Positions 25,479 through 34,629 of a stretch of 38,206 nucleotides of DNA are shown here, in pieces (position 1 is the first letter of the stretch; each line of letters begins with the position of its first letter). The stretch is from contig CATJBQ010000123.1 of assembly GCA_949738465.1 (NCBI GenBank), positions 1-38,206 on the forward strand, read 5' to 3'. Source of the DNA: an uncultured Lachnospiraceae bacterium. GTDB taxonomy: Bacteria > Bacillota > Clostridia > Lachnospirales > Lachnospiraceae. A program made the translations under genes and the position numbers. The notes under the pieces were generated by a model. That model ran no database searches. It saw only the letters and a program-made list of their open reading frames with translations, and was not told the origin of the DNA.

Positions 25479-25497
25479 GTGGAAAGGAGAGAGAATT

Positions 25498-26937
25498 ATG
25501 GCAAAGGATAAGAAGCTTGTGGAAGCCATCACATCCATGGAGGAGGATTTTGCCCAATGGTATACGGATGTGGTGAAGAAAGCGGAGCTGATCGACTATA
25601 CCAGCGTGAAGGGCTGTATGGTGATTAAGCCTGCGGGTTACGCGATCTGGGAGAATATCCAGAGGGAGCTTGACCGGAGGTTCAAGGAGACGGGAGTGGA
25701 AAATGTGTATCTGCCCATGTTTATTCCCGAAAGTCTGCTCCAGAAGGAGAAGGATCATGTGGAGGGGTTTGCGCCCGAGGTGGCCTGGGTGACGCACGGG
25801 GGCTTAAGTCCTCTGCAGGAGCGGATGTGCGTACGTCCCACCTCCGAGACGCTGTTCTGTGATTTTTATAAAAATGATATCCAGTCTTACCGGGATCTGC
25901 CCAAGGTATATAACCAGTGGTGCTCCGTTGTCCGCTGGGAGAAGGAGACAAGGCCCTTCCTGCGTTCCCGGGAGTTCCTGTGGCAGGAGGGACATACGGC
26001 CCACGCTACCCAGGAGGAGGCGGAGGAGCGTACCTTGCAGATGCTGAACCTGTATGCGGATTTCTGCGAGGAATTCCTGGCAATGCCTGTGGTGCGGGGA
26101 CGTAAGACCGATAAGGAAAAATTTGCCGGAGCCATTGCCACCTATACCATTGAGGCGATGATGCATGACGGCAAGGCGCTGCAGTCCGGCACCAGCCATA
26201 ACTTTGGCGACGGATTTGCCAGGGCCTTTGAGATCCAGTATACCGACCGGGACAATAAGCTGCAGTATGTACACCAGACCTCCTGGGGAATGACCACCCG
26301 GCTGATCGGCGCCATTATCATGGTGCACGGCGATGACTCGGGCCTGGTGCTGCCTCCTAAGGTGGCGCCTGTGCAGGCCATGGTGATTCCCGTGCAGCAG
26401 CACAAGGAGGGAGTGCTTGAGAAGGCGGAGGAGGTGCGCGCCGCCCTTGCGGCAGCAGGCCTGCGTGTGAAGCTGGATGATTCGGAAAAAAGTCCCGGCT
26501 GGAAATTTTCGGAGCAGGAGATGCGGGGAATCCCCATCCGTGTGGAGCTGGGGCCCAAGGACATTGAGAATAACCGCTGCGTGATTGTACGGCGGGATAC
26601 CAGGGAGAAGCTGGAGGTTGCTCTTTCGGATGTGGCGGATCAGGCGGCAGAGCTGATGGACGTGATCCAGAAGGATATGTTTGAGCGGGCCAGAGCCCAC
26701 CGGGATTCCCACATTACCGATGTGAAGTCCTATGCGGCTTTCCAGGATGCGGTGGAGCATAAGCCCGGCTTTATCCGTGCCATGTGGTGCGGCGACGAAG
26801 CCTGTGAGAATAAGATTAAAGAAGATACTACGGCAACCTCCCGCTGCATGCCTTTTGCGCAGGAGGAGATCTCGGATGTCTGCGTCTGCTGCGGCAGGCC
26901 GGCCCATAAGCTGGTTTACTGGGGCAAGGCGTATTAA
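25498..26937 (+). CDS. proS: Prolyl-tRNA synthetase (type 3, archaeal/eukaryote-like)
   Basis: A 479-residue class II aminoacyl-tRNA synthetase that charges tRNA-Pro. The start at 25498 has GGAGAGAG 4 bp before it. Class II motifs: motif 1 around [17 protein letters not shown], motif 2 at [25 protein letters not shown], motif 3 near [17 protein letters not shown]. An anticodon-binding domain follows. The C-terminal ~70 residues carry a zinc-binding-like domain with CGDEACENK and CVCCGRPA. The ~480-residue length and lack of a large editing insert mark the ProS type found in archaea and many Clostridia. It is controlled by the T-box in front, and the MFS gene follows 20 bp later, probably on the same transcript. 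Confidence 0.97.
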   Translation: MAKDKKLVEAITSMEEDFAQWYTDVVKKAELIDYTSVKGCMVIKPAGYAIWENIQRELDRRFKETGVENVYLPMFIPESLLQKEKDHVEGFAPEVAWVTHGGLSPLQERMCVRPTSETLFCDFYKNDIQSYRDLPKVYNQWCSVVRWEKETRPFLRSREFLWQEGHTAHATQEEAEERTLQMLNLYADFCEEFLAMPVVRGRKTDKEKFAGAIATYTIEAMMHDGKALQSGTSHNFGDGFARAFEIQYTDRDNKLQYVHQTSWGMTTRLIGAIIMVHGDDSGLVLPPKVAPVQAMVIPVQQHKEGVLEKAEEVRAALAAAGLRVKLDDSEKSPGWKFSEQEMRGIPIRVELGPKDIENNRCVIVRRDTREKLEVALSDVADQAAELMDVIQKDMFERARAHRDSHITDVKSYAAFQDAVEHKPGFIRAMWCGDEACENKIKEDTTATSRCMPFAQEEISDVCVCCGRPAHKLVYWGKAY

Positions 26938-26957
26938 GGAGAATCAGGGAGCGGATC

Positions 26958-28124
26958 ATGTATATTTTACTTCTGTTGTTGATTTATCTGGCTTTTATCA
27001 GCCTGGGCCTGCCGGATTCCCTCCTGGGGGCCGGCTGGCCGGTGATGCAGCGGGTGTTTGACGTGCCCTTGTCCTATGCGGGGCTGGTGACCATGATTAT
27101 TTCCTTTGGCACCATCTGCTCCAGCCTGATGTCGGACCGGCTGACCAAACGGCTGGGAGCCCGCATTGTGACGGTGGCCAGCGTTTTTCTGACGGCGGTG
27201 GCGCTGTTTGGCTTTTCCACGGCCACACATTTCTGGATGCTGTGTCTGTGGGCCATTCCCTATGGCCTGGGTGCGGGGGCCATCGATGCGGCCCTCAATA
27301 ATTATGTGGCGCTGCATTATTCCTCCCGCCATATGAGCTGGCTCCATTGCTTCTGGGGTGTGGGAACCATTGTCAGCCCCTATATTATGAGCTATGCGCT
27401 GCTCCATGCCGGCTGGCAGAGCGGCTATCGGATGGTGTCCTTCCTGCAGCTTGGGATTACGGCGGTTCTTCTGGTGACGCTGCCGCTGTGGAAGGTCAAC
27501 GAGAAAAAGGAGGCGGATGGGGAGAAGGAAACAGCGGTTCTTGGAATCCGCGGGGCGCTGCGGATCCCCGGCGTGCCTTTCTTACTGACGGGGTTTCTGG
27601 CTTACTGTGCGGCGGAATCTACGGTCATGCTGTGGGCCAGCACCTACCTGGTACGCACCCGGCAGATGCCGGAGGAGCGGGCAGCGGCTTTTGCTTCCCT
27701 GTTTTTCATCGGGATTACGGTGGGGCGGTTTTTGTCCGGCCTGGTATCGGAACGGCTGGGGGATCGGGGACTGATCCGTCTGGGAACCTGCCTGATTGCG
27801 GTGGGAATTCTCTGCGTGGCGGTTCCCGTCGGAGCAGACGGTTTTGCCCTCTGTGGATTTGTGATCGTTGGCCTGGGCTGCGCGCCGGTGTATCCGTCGA
27901 TTATCCACTCCACGCCCGGCAATTTCGGGGAGGAAAATTCCCAGGCCATTATTGGGATCCAGATGGCCAGCGCCTATGTGGGATCCACCTTTATGCCGCC
28001 ACTGTTCGGGCTGATTGCCAACCATATCAGTATTGGTCTTATGCCGGCTTATATTGCGTTGTTTGGCGTGCTGATGATTGTGATGATTGAGAAGACGTAC
28101 CGCAGGGTAGGGAAAATACATTAG
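26958..28124 (+). CDS. Major facilitator superfamily transporter
   Basis: A 388-residue membrane transporter with 12 predicted helices. The loop between helices 2 and 3 reads SDRLTKRLGAR, the MFS signature (consensus GxxxDRxGRR); the matching loop in the second half is SERLGDRGL. Other conserved parts are PYGLGAGAIDAALN and HCFWGVGTIVSPY, often seen in fucose-permease-like or YfkF-like families. The substrate cannot be told. It follows proS by 20 bp and precedes the first GntR gene by 11 bp, so the T-box may also govern it and even the regulator. Confidence 0.9.
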   Translation: MYILLLLLIYLAFISLGLPDSLLGAGWPVMQRVFDVPLSYAGLVTMIISFGTICSSLMSDRLTKRLGARIVTVASVFLTAVALFGFSTATHFWMLCLWAIPYGLGAGAIDAALNNYVALHYSSRHMSWLHCFWGVGTIVSPYIMSYALLHAGWQSGYRMVSFLQLGITAVLLVTLPLWKVNEKKEADGEKETAVLGIRGALRIPGVPFLLTGFLAYCAAESTVMLWASTYLVRTRQMPEERAAAFASLFFIGITVGRFLSGLVSERLGDRGLIRLGTCLIAVGILCVAVPVGADGFALCGFVIVGLGCAPVYPSIIHSTPGNFGEENSQAIIGIQMASAYVGSTFMPPLFGLIANHISIGLMPAYIALFGVLMIVMIEKTYRRVGKIH

Positions 28125-28135
28125 GGAGAGGAAGA

Positions 28136-28816
28136 ATGGCGATTACACCGATAAAAAAAGAAAGTATTAGCGATCAGGTATTTGAGCAGTTAAAAGCGAA
28201 CCTTATTGATGGTACATGGAAGCCTGGCGACAAGATTCCATCGGAAAACGAGCTGACAGAGGCATTTGGAATCAGCCGGGTGACGGTGCGTCAGGCTTTA
28301 TCCAGGCTGGCGGCCCTGGGATTGATTGAGACACGGCTGGGAGAAGGTTCTTTCGTCCGTGAGATCAAGCCTGCAGTTTACATGCAGGGTATGATACCAT
28401 ACATCTATCTGAGTGAGGATTCAACCAGGGAAGTACTGCATTTCAGGCTGTTAACGGAACCGGAATATGCGGCGGATGCGGCAGAGAAGCTTACGGAAGA
28501 AGAACGTAAGATGCTGAAGCAGACCTTGAAGGATATGGAACAATATCAGAATGAGGTAGAGAAATATGTGGAAAGCGATGCAAAATTCCATGCGATTATA
28601 GCAGAAGCAACGGGGAACTCTCTGGTGATACAGTTAAATATGATTATTCAGGACACCTTGAAAAGGAATATCCAGGAGTTATCGCTCAAGGTTGGGGCGG
28701 AGAATGGTCTGAAGTATCACAGGCGTCTGATACAAGTCTTTGAAGAAAAAAACGGACAGGAAGCCAGGAAGATCATGAGAGAGCACTTGGATGAGCTTTA
28801 CCAGAAGATTGTCTAA
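28136..28816 (+). CDS. GntR-family regulator with FCD domain (first of two)
   Basis: A 226-residue transcription factor. The winged helix at residues 1-75 reads SDQVFEQLKANLIDGTWKPGDKIPSENEL and SRVTVRQALSRLAALGLIETRLGEGSFV, the classic GntR N-terminus. The FCD ligand-binding domain covers about 90-226, with His residues in DAKFHAII, YHRRLI and MREHLDE at the usual metal-ligand places. FadR-subfamily proteins sense sugar acids, organic acids or fatty acyl ligands. It is 11 bp after the MFS gene and followed by an intrinsic terminator. The next gene is a clear paralogue. Confidence 0.93.
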   Translation: MAITPIKKESISDQVFEQLKANLIDGTWKPGDKIPSENELTEAFGISRVTVRQALSRLAALGLIETRLGEGSFVREIKPAVYMQGMIPYIYLSEDSTREVLHFRLLTEPEYAADAAEKLTEEERKMLKQTLKDMEQYQNEVEKYVESDAKFHAIIAEATGNSLVIQLNMIIQDTLKRNIQELSLKVGAENGLKYHRRLIQVFEEKNGQEARKIMREHLDELYQKIV

Positions 28817-28826
28817 TATGTATAAG

Positions 28827-28864
28827 AAAAAAGAGGAGAAAGCGGGATATCTCCTCTTTTTTTT
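28827..28864 (+). terminator. Intrinsic terminator between the two GntR genes
   Basis: AAGAGGAGA (28831-28839) pairs with TCTCCTCTT (28850-28858), followed by a run of T; the A run before it makes it partly bidirectional. Confidence 0.85.
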
Positions 28865-28879
28865 GTGAAAAAGATACGA

Positions 28880-28909
28880 TTGACAAAAGTTATAAAAGTG
28901 TGTTAAGAT
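28880..28909 (+). promoter_or_regulatory. Promoter of the second GntR gene and catabolic operon
   Basis: A perfect TTGACA (28880-28885) and TAAGAT (28904-28909), 18 bp apart. Start near 28916, 55 nt before the start codon. Confidence 0.7.
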
Positions 28910-28921
28910 TCTATCAGATAG

Positions 28922-28932
28922 TTGTCATACAG
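28922..28932. promoter_or_regulatory. Possible FadR-type operator
   Basis: TTGTCATACAG matches the FadR-subfamily half-site pattern TNGTNNNACNA except for the last base. It lies just after the predicted transcription start, a good place for autoregulation. A similar site, with an embedded perfect palindrome TGTAGG-ACAA-CCTACA, is at 29697-29714 before the dehydrogenase gene. Confidence 0.35.
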
Positions 28933-28970
28933 GTAGTCAACATACGACATACAAAGGAGATGCGGAAGGT

Positions 28971-29660
28971 ATGGGAATTGAGCCTGTGAAAAAGATCAAT
29001 GTCAGTGAACAGGTATATGAACAATTAAAGGAGAATTTAATAGATGGAACCTGGAGTACAAGGGAGAAGATACCTTCCGAAAACGTATTGGCAAATATGT
29101 TTCACGTAAGCCGTGTTACCGTCCGGCAGGCTTTATCGAAGCTGGTGGCTTTGGGCTTGATCGAAACAAGACTGGGGGAGGGAAATTTTGTAAAAGAAAT
29201 TACGATTGAGAGTTATATGAAGGAAATGATGCCCTACGTGCGGCAGGGAAATGAATCTATTGCAGAGGTTCTGGAATTCCGGTTAATGCTGGAGGTTGGA
29301 GCAATTGAAAAAGCCTGTATGAAAGCCCAAAAGGAGGATATCGAACATTTAAAGAGCAGTCTTGCAAGGATGGTGGAATCGCAGAATGATTACCAGAGAT
29401 ATACACAGGAAGATTTGCACTTTCACATGATTCTGACAAAAATGGTGAATAATTCCATGCTTACACAGGTGTCCTATATCGTCCGGAATAAAATTAAAGA
29501 TACGATTTTCAGTATCACAAAAGAAATTGGCGTGGAAAACGGTCTGTTATATCATGGGAAAATTATTGAAGCGATCCAGGAGAAGGATGGAGAGCTTGCA
29601 AAAAGTCTCATGAAAGAGCATTTGATGGAATCCGTCCAAGAATATATGAAACGCTCATAA
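28971..29660 (+). CDS. GntR-family regulator with FCD domain (second, paralogue)
   Basis: A 229-residue regulator that matches the first one almost throughout its DNA-binding domain (SRVTVRQALSKL, ALGLIETRLGEGNFV) and more loosely in the FCD part, so the pair arose by an old tandem duplication. The FCD His ligands are present in DLHFHMIL, YHGKII and MKEHLME. It has its own promoter and an AAAGGAG ribosome binding site. It is followed by the catabolic genes on the same strand, so it is their probable local regulator. The ligand is unknown, most likely a sugar acid or a related metabolite. Confidence 0.93.
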   Translation: MGIEPVKKINVSEQVYEQLKENLIDGTWSTREKIPSENVLANMFHVSRVTVRQALSKLVALGLIETRLGEGNFVKEITIESYMKEMMPYVRQGNESIAEVLEFRLMLEVGAIEKACMKAQKEDIEHLKSSLARMVESQNDYQRYTQEDLHFHMILTKMVNNSMLTQVSYIVRNKIKDTIFSITKEIGVENGLLYHGKIIEAIQEKDGELAKSLMKEHLMESVQEYMKRS

Positions 29661-29750
29661 AGGGTGCTGAACCGGCGCCCATATATAGCAATACAACATG
29701 TAGGACAACCTACAACCATTGACAAACAACAAGGAGGACATAGTAAAAAT

Positions 29751-30854
29751 ATGAAGGCACTAAAATATACAGAGCCGGGAAAGCTGGAACTTTGGGAGGT
29801 GGAAGAACCGGAAGTAAAAAAAGGAGAGGTTCTGATTGAGGTAAAAGCCTGTGGAATCTGTGGGAGCGATGTCCATGGTTTCCGTGGTCTGACAGGCAGA
29901 AGAATTCCACCCATGACAATGGGGCATGAATTTTCAGGAAGGATTGTGAAGATACCGGATGAGGGAAGCGGATTTCAAGTGGGCGAGGATGTGATCGTAC
30001 AGCCAATTCATTTTTGCGGCGTCTGTAAAAATTGCAAAAGAGGATTGACCAATATGTGCCTGGACAAGCAGTTTTTTGGCGTACTGGAGAAAAACGGGGC
30101 GATGCAGGAGCGAATTGCCGTTCCGGAAAAACTACTGTACCGCTTACCAGAAGGGTGCTCCTACGAAACGGGGGCCTTGGCAGAACCATACGCGGTGGCA
30201 TATGGGAGCATACAAAAGGCCGGGACGCTGGAAGGAAAAAATCTTTTAATCATTGGGGCGGGCACGATCGGCTTATGCATCCTGCAGATTGCCATGCTCC
30301 AGAATGCAGGAAAAATCCTTGTTTCTGATTTAAGCGATAAACGCTTACGGATTGCAAAAGCGCTGGGAGCCGATGGAATTGTCAATCCGAAAAAAACAGA
30401 CTACATGAAGGAGATTTCCAAGCTGACCAATGGCGATATGATCGATATCTCCATAGAGGCAGTAGGGGTAGAAGCAAGCGCAAATCAATCGATTAAGGTA
30501 TTGACACCTGGAGGAAAGAGCGTATGGGTGGGGATGTCGCAGAAAGAAATGCAGATCAATATGCAGGACATTGTGTGCCAGGCCAGATCGGTGGTTGGCT
30601 CCTTTAATTATACACATGAGGAGTTTGGCCAGGCGGTGCAACTGCTTGGCAGCGGTAGGCTCTGCCCCGATAAGCTGATATCCCGTGTGGTTTCCTTGAA
30701 GGAGGCGTCTGGCGCCTTTGGAGATTTGACAGGATTGCCGGGGAACAGCAGATCACCATTGCGATTGAACCGTTGCGCAGGAAGGAATGTAATCTGGTTA
30801 ATACGTTCAAAGAGGGTTGCCGGCTGGCGGAGGATGTCAACGGAGAAAATGTGA
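29751..30854 (+). pseudogene. Zinc-dependent alcohol/polyol dehydrogenase, 3' end lost and fused
   Basis: The first ~323 residues are a medium-chain zinc dehydrogenase of the sorbitol/threonine dehydrogenase type: CGICGSDVHGF and GHEFSG (catalytic zinc), the four-Cys structural zinc loop CGVCKNCKRGLTNMC, and the NAD-binding IIGAGTIGL. The ATG at 29751 has AAGGAGG 13 bp upstream. After LKEASGAFGDL the true C-terminal ~20 residues are replaced by about 44 foreign ones, because the sequence joins the next gene (an isomerase) in another frame. A deletion must have removed the end of this gene and the first half of the next. The core domains are complete, so weak activity is conceivable, but the last helix and strand are lost. 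Confidence 0.8.
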
Positions 30855-31126
30855 AGGTGTTGGTAGATTACTACCACCTGACAGAAGAACAGGAACCCTG
30901 TGAGCATATTTGGAATCTGGGAGAAAAGCACCTGGCACACGTACATTTTTCCAATCCCGACAAAAGAGTCTATCCAAGCACGGGAGAGGAAGAACAATAT
31001 CGGGATTTTGCACAAGCGATAAAAAAGGCAGGATATAGGAAGAGGGTCAGTTGTGAAGCATATACAGATCATTATCCAATTGCCGCGCCAGATGCACTTG
31101 CCTTGCTAAAAAATATTTTTGAATAG
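30722..31126 (+). pseudogene. Sugar phosphate isomerase/epimerase (TIM barrel), C-terminal half
   Basis: The frame carries about 134 residues of an AP-endonuclease-2-like TIM barrel: ITIAIEPLRRKECNLVN, then VLVDYYHL (metal-ligand Asp), LAHVHFSNPDKR (His ligand) and VSCEAY (Glu ligand), ending ALLKNIF. Family members are about 280 residues, so the N-terminal half is missing. No start codon or ribosome binding site of its own is present; it begins at the junction with the dehydrogenase around 30720. The natural stop is 10 bp before the transketolase start, as expected in an operon. Confidence 0.8.
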
Positions 31127-31136
31127 GAGGTTTCAG

Positions 31137-31962
31137 ATGAAATATCAGCAGGAACTGATCCGGGATCTGGAGGAAAAAGCAAAAAAATTAAGACGTGATG
31201 TAATTATTAGTATAGGAGTTGGAGTGGCCGGCCACATTGGGGGTTCCAATTCGGCGGCAGATATTGTGGCAGCATTGTATTTCTACAAAATGAAATATGA
31301 TCCGAAGAACCCCAAAATGGAGAACAGGGACCGTTTTTTACTGAGCAAGGGGCATGTGGGGATCCTGCAGTATGCGGCCCTGGCAGAAGCCGGATTTTTC
31401 CCGGTTGAGGATCTGAGGAAGACAAAGGAAATCGGCTTCTATCTGCAGGGGCATCCGGATGTCTGCAAAACCCCCGGGATTGAGGCAGGGACCGGTTCCC
31501 TGGGACAGGGCTTGTCTATCGGGTTAGGAATGGCGCTGGGGTTGAAGCTGAACCGGATGGAAAGAAAGGTTTATGTACTGGCAGGAGACGGGGAGATCCA
31601 GGAAGGACAGATCTGGGAGGCAGCCATGGCGGCCAGTGCCTATCACGCGGATAATTTAGTAGGGGATCATAGACCGCAATGGTCTGCAGGCCAATGGGAA
31701 AGTGGAGGAACGGATGAATGAGGGAGACCTGGCGGGGAAGTGGAGGAGCTTTGGATGGCATGTCATAGAGATTGATGGATATGACATGGTGGAGATTGTC
31801 ACGGCTCTGGATGAAGCAGATACGATAAAGAAGGTTCCTACGATGATTATTGCCAATACGGTTAAGGGAAAAGGCGTCAGTTTTGCGGAAAATGTGGTAA
31901 GCTACCACAATGGCGTATTGACGGAAGAAACATACCGGCAGGCATTAAAGGAACTGAGTTAG
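31137..31962 (+). pseudogene. Transketolase N-terminal subunit, one-base frameshift
   Basis: The thiamine-diphosphate-binding half of a split transketolase. The start at 31137 has AGGAGG 7 bp before it. Motifs: GHIGGSNSAADI, LLSKGH, TGSLGQGLS and the thiamine-diphosphate motif GDGEIQEGQIWEA. At a run of four G (31662-31665) the frame breaks: the first frame ends at 31721 in nonsense after HADNLV, but removing one G gives GIIDRNGLQANGKVEE, exactly what this family should have, and continues to 31962. So the gene is otherwise full length (~275 residues). Either a recent mutation or a sequencing/assembly error. If real, the intact C subunit has no partner from this operon. Confidence 0.88.
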
Positions 31963-31973
31963 GAGGGGATCAT

Positions 31974-32930
31974 ATGGGATACCAGAATCAAAGAATAGCG
32001 TACGGCAGTACCCTTGTGGAACTGGGAAGAAAAAATAAAGATATTGTAGTATTAGATGCAGATCTGGGAGGCTCCACCATGGGCAAGATGTTTGAAAAGG
32101 AGTTTCCAGACAGACATTTTGAAGCGGGGATTGCAGAGGCAAATATGACTTCCATGGCGGCCGGCCTGGCCCAGACAGGAAAAATTCCTTTTACAAATTC
32201 CTTTGCAGTGTTCGCGGCGGGCAGAGCCTATGACCAGATCCGGCAAACCATTGCGATCGGAAAATTAAATGTAAAAATCTGCGGCTCATCCTCCGGCATG
32301 TCCGATTTCGGAGATGGAGCAACACACCAGGCGGTAGAAGATATGGCGATCATGCGCGCCATCCCCAATATGACGGTGCTCTGTCCGGCAGATGCAAACG
32401 AAACCGTGGAAGCGGTGAAGGCAATGGCAGGTCGGAAGGGGCCCTGCTATATCCGGCTAAACAGGAATGATTATGAGAATGTGACGCCGGAAGGAAAACC
32501 GTTTCAGATCGGAGTTCCCTCTGTTCTGAAAGAGGGAAATGAGATTGCAATTATTGCTACAGGCTATATGGTGGGATTGGCACTTCAGGCGGCCAAAGCA
32601 TTACAGGACGAGATATCTGTAAAGGTGATCAATGTTTCTACCATTAAACCTCTGGATGGAAAGATTTTATATGAAATGGTAAAAGACTGCAAGGCGATTG
32701 TGACCGCAGAGGAACATAGTGTAATCGGCGGCCTGGGGAGCGCAGTGGCGGAGGCGTTCTGCGGCACGCCAAAGCCCATGAAGCTTGTAGGTGTGGAAGA
32801 TACTTTTGGAAGCAGTGCGCACAGCTACCAGGATGTTTTGGGCTATTATGGATTGACGGCGGAGCATATTGCAGATGCGGTCAGAAAAATGAACGGAAAA
32901 CCGGAAACCGTGGTTAGGAATCAATTTTAA
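31974..32930 (+). CDS. Transketolase C-terminal subunit
   Basis: A full-length 318-residue C-terminal half of a split transketolase, holding the pyrimidine-binding and C-terminal domains. Features: VVLDADLGGSTMGK, the catalytic Glu in FEAGIAEANMTSMAAGLA, the GDGATHQAVEDMAIMR segment, and EEHSVIGGLGSAVAE in the C-terminal domain. GGAGGGG precedes the ATG by 8 bp. Split transketolases in gut Firmicutes often serve special sugar pathways rather than the pentose phosphate pathway. It needs the N subunit encoded directly upstream, which is frameshifted. Confidence 0.93.
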   Translation: MGYQNQRIAYGSTLVELGRKNKDIVVLDADLGGSTMGKMFEKEFPDRHFEAGIAEANMTSMAAGLAQTGKIPFTNSFAVFAAGRAYDQIRQTIAIGKLNVKICGSSSGMSDFGDGATHQAVEDMAIMRAIPNMTVLCPADANETVEAVKAMAGRKGPCYIRLNRNDYENVTPEGKPFQIGVPSVLKEGNEIAIIATGYMVGLALQAAKALQDEISVKVINVSTIKPLDGKILYEMVKDCKAIVTAEEHSVIGGLGSAVAEAFCGTPKPMKLVGVEDTFGSSAHSYQDVLGYYGLTAEHIADAVRKMNGKPETVVRNQF

Positions 32931-32962
32931 AGGATTATCAAATAATATGCAGGAGGAGACAA

Positions 32963-33475
32963 ATGAAGATCGGATTTATCGGATTAGGGATTACTGTCTA
33001 TTATGGCAGGCGGCAGCGAAGAGGTATTTCATGAGGTATACGATATCCTAATGACCATGGGAGGAAGCGCCGTATATTGCGGTGAGATCGGAGCAGGGAA
33101 TACGACAAAGCTGGCGAACCAAATGATTGTGGCGCTCAATATTGCAGCGGTTTCGGAAGCATTTCTGCTGGCAAGAAAAGCAGGGGTTGATCCGGAAAAG
33201 GTGTTTGCCGCCATCAAAGGCGGATTGGCAGGATCTACGGTAATGAATGCGAAGATTCCCATGATGCTGGAGCGGAATTTTCAACCGGGATTCAAGATTG
33301 ATCTGCATATTAAGGATTTGGGCAATGCGTTGGAAACGGCACATAAGGTGGGAGCCTATACCCCATTGACGGCAGAAGTTATGGAAATTCTGCAAATGCT
33401 TCATGCGGACAGGAGGATCACAGTGCTATTGTAAAACATTATGAAAAAATCATTGGAGGGACGATTGTATCATGA
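32963..33475 (+). pseudogene. 3-hydroxyisobutyrate dehydrogenase-like reductase, internal deletion and frameshifts
   Basis: The gene keeps its ribosome binding site (AGGAGGAG) and first codons (MKIGFIGLGI, the start of the NAD(P)-binding fold). It then jumps in another frame to LSIMAGGSEEVF and continues with GAGNTTKLANQMIVALNIAA, the catalytic-Lys region of the 2-hydroxy-3-oxopropionate (tartronate semialdehyde) reductase family, to GAYTPLTAEVMEILQ. Compared with family members about 110 codons, most of the NAD domain, are gone. A second one-base shift near 33412 throws off the tail; in the right frame it reads DHSAIVKHYEK and ends at TGA 33473-33475, overlapping the next ATG as ATGA. Non-functional. 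Confidence 0.85.
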
Positions 33476-33807
33476 AAAAATTAATCAGTATGTTATTGGT
33501 GTTGATGATGGTTATGGGACTGTATGGATGTGGAACGCAGAACAATTCTGCCGGGGATGACCAGCAGCAGGGGGATCAGGTACAGCAGGATACAAAGGAA
33601 GGCGGCAAGGAGCCGGACAATCAGGCAGAGGAAGGAAAAGAGGGCGATCAGGCGGGAAATGCAGAAATTAAGAAAATAGGATTTGCTATCGACGACCTGT
33701 CTACGGATTTTGGAAGCAACATGGCAAAAGGAATTCAGGATGCATGTGATGAAGCTATACTTCCTGGTTTCATACCAGAGGGACACCGGAGGGATTTAAC
33801 CGTTTAA
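33472..33807 (+). pseudogene. Sugar ABC substrate-binding lipoprotein, N-terminal piece only
   Basis: The ATG overlaps the previous stop (ATGA). A lipoprotein signal peptide ends in LYGC (lipobox). A linker very rich in Gln, Asp, Glu and Gly follows, then KKIGFAIDDLSTDFGSNMAKGIQDAC, the start of a periplasmic-binding (RbsB-like) fold. After about residue 94 (around base 33755) the frame runs into the hydrolase gene and ends at 33807. Full proteins are over 320 residues. A deletion fused it to the hydrolase remnant. The matching ABC ATPase and permease genes were presumably in the deleted segment. Confidence 0.8.
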
Positions 33808-34610
33808 AATCCAAGAAAAAATGGTACCGCATCCACAATACCCTGGAATGGATAGATTTGTATAGTGATTTTTATCAGGCGGATCTGAAGAAATTTTTCG
33901 ATCATTTTTTGTATGATGTGGAAAATGACTGGGAAAAAACGCCGCAGGTAAGACTGACATTGTTCCATCCCGGAGGTAAGGATGTGATTCACAGGCCGGA
34001 ACAGGCATATCCCCCGGACCGGATGCAGGCAGTTCCTTATTTTTGGAATCTGAATAAAATGGAGTTGGAAAAGAAAGAGTCTGATCGCATCGGATTTCAG
34101 GAAATGGATCTGGCGGAGGGAGTTCCCCTGCATTTAAACTATACTTTTGATTCTTATACGGAGATTGTCGGCGGCTCCAGGCTGAAGCTGTGGATAGAAT
34201 GCCTGGACCGAAGGGATGCGGATTTATTTGTACGCTTCTATAAAATAGACAAAGCCGGCCATAGGATGTGGTCAGAGATCGGATTGGGCAGATACCTGGG
34301 GCCGGAAGGCAGGCTGCGGGTCTCCCACAGAGAATTAGACGAAAGATATTCTACGCCGTTACAACCATGTCAAAAGCATAAGAGACAGCAGTTTCTGGAA
34401 CCTGGAGAAAAAGTTCCTGTGGAGATTTGTATCTGGCCTACGGGACTGGTATTTGAAGCGGGTGAGACATTGCAGGTGGAAATTTCCGGAAAAGACTTTA
34501 TTGAGGACCGGCCGCCCGATATGATTATTGTAAAGACGGTCCCTCAGGAAAGAATCCGGATATATTCGGGCCAGCACTATGATTCACATCTGCTTTTGCC
34601 AATATGCTGA
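33753..34610 (+). pseudogene. CocE/NonD-type (S15) hydrolase, C-terminal remnant
   Basis: From SYTSWFHTRGTPEGFNR onwards this is the C-terminal half of a CocE/NonD-family serine hydrolase (X-Pro dipeptidyl-peptidase-like): KKWYRIHNTLEW contains the catalytic-His region, followed by the jelly-roll domain (GIVLHL-type strands, LKLWIECLDRRDADLFVRFYKID, EICIWPTGLVFEAGETLQVEISG). About 285 of ~550-650 residues remain. The N-terminal part with the catalytic Ser is lost. It starts at the fusion with the sugar-binding lipoprotein and keeps its natural end. Confidence 0.75.
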
Positions 34611-34629
34611 TTGGAGGGACATCCTGAAG

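Noticed and set aside
25804-26907. 367-codon open frame on the minus strand opposite proS
   Set aside because: It lies fully inside the certain proS gene, has no ribosome binding site and a composition expected from the codon bias of the other strand.
27347-28090. Long plus-strand frame inside the MFS gene
   Set aside because: Glycine-rich shadow in another frame of a clear transporter.
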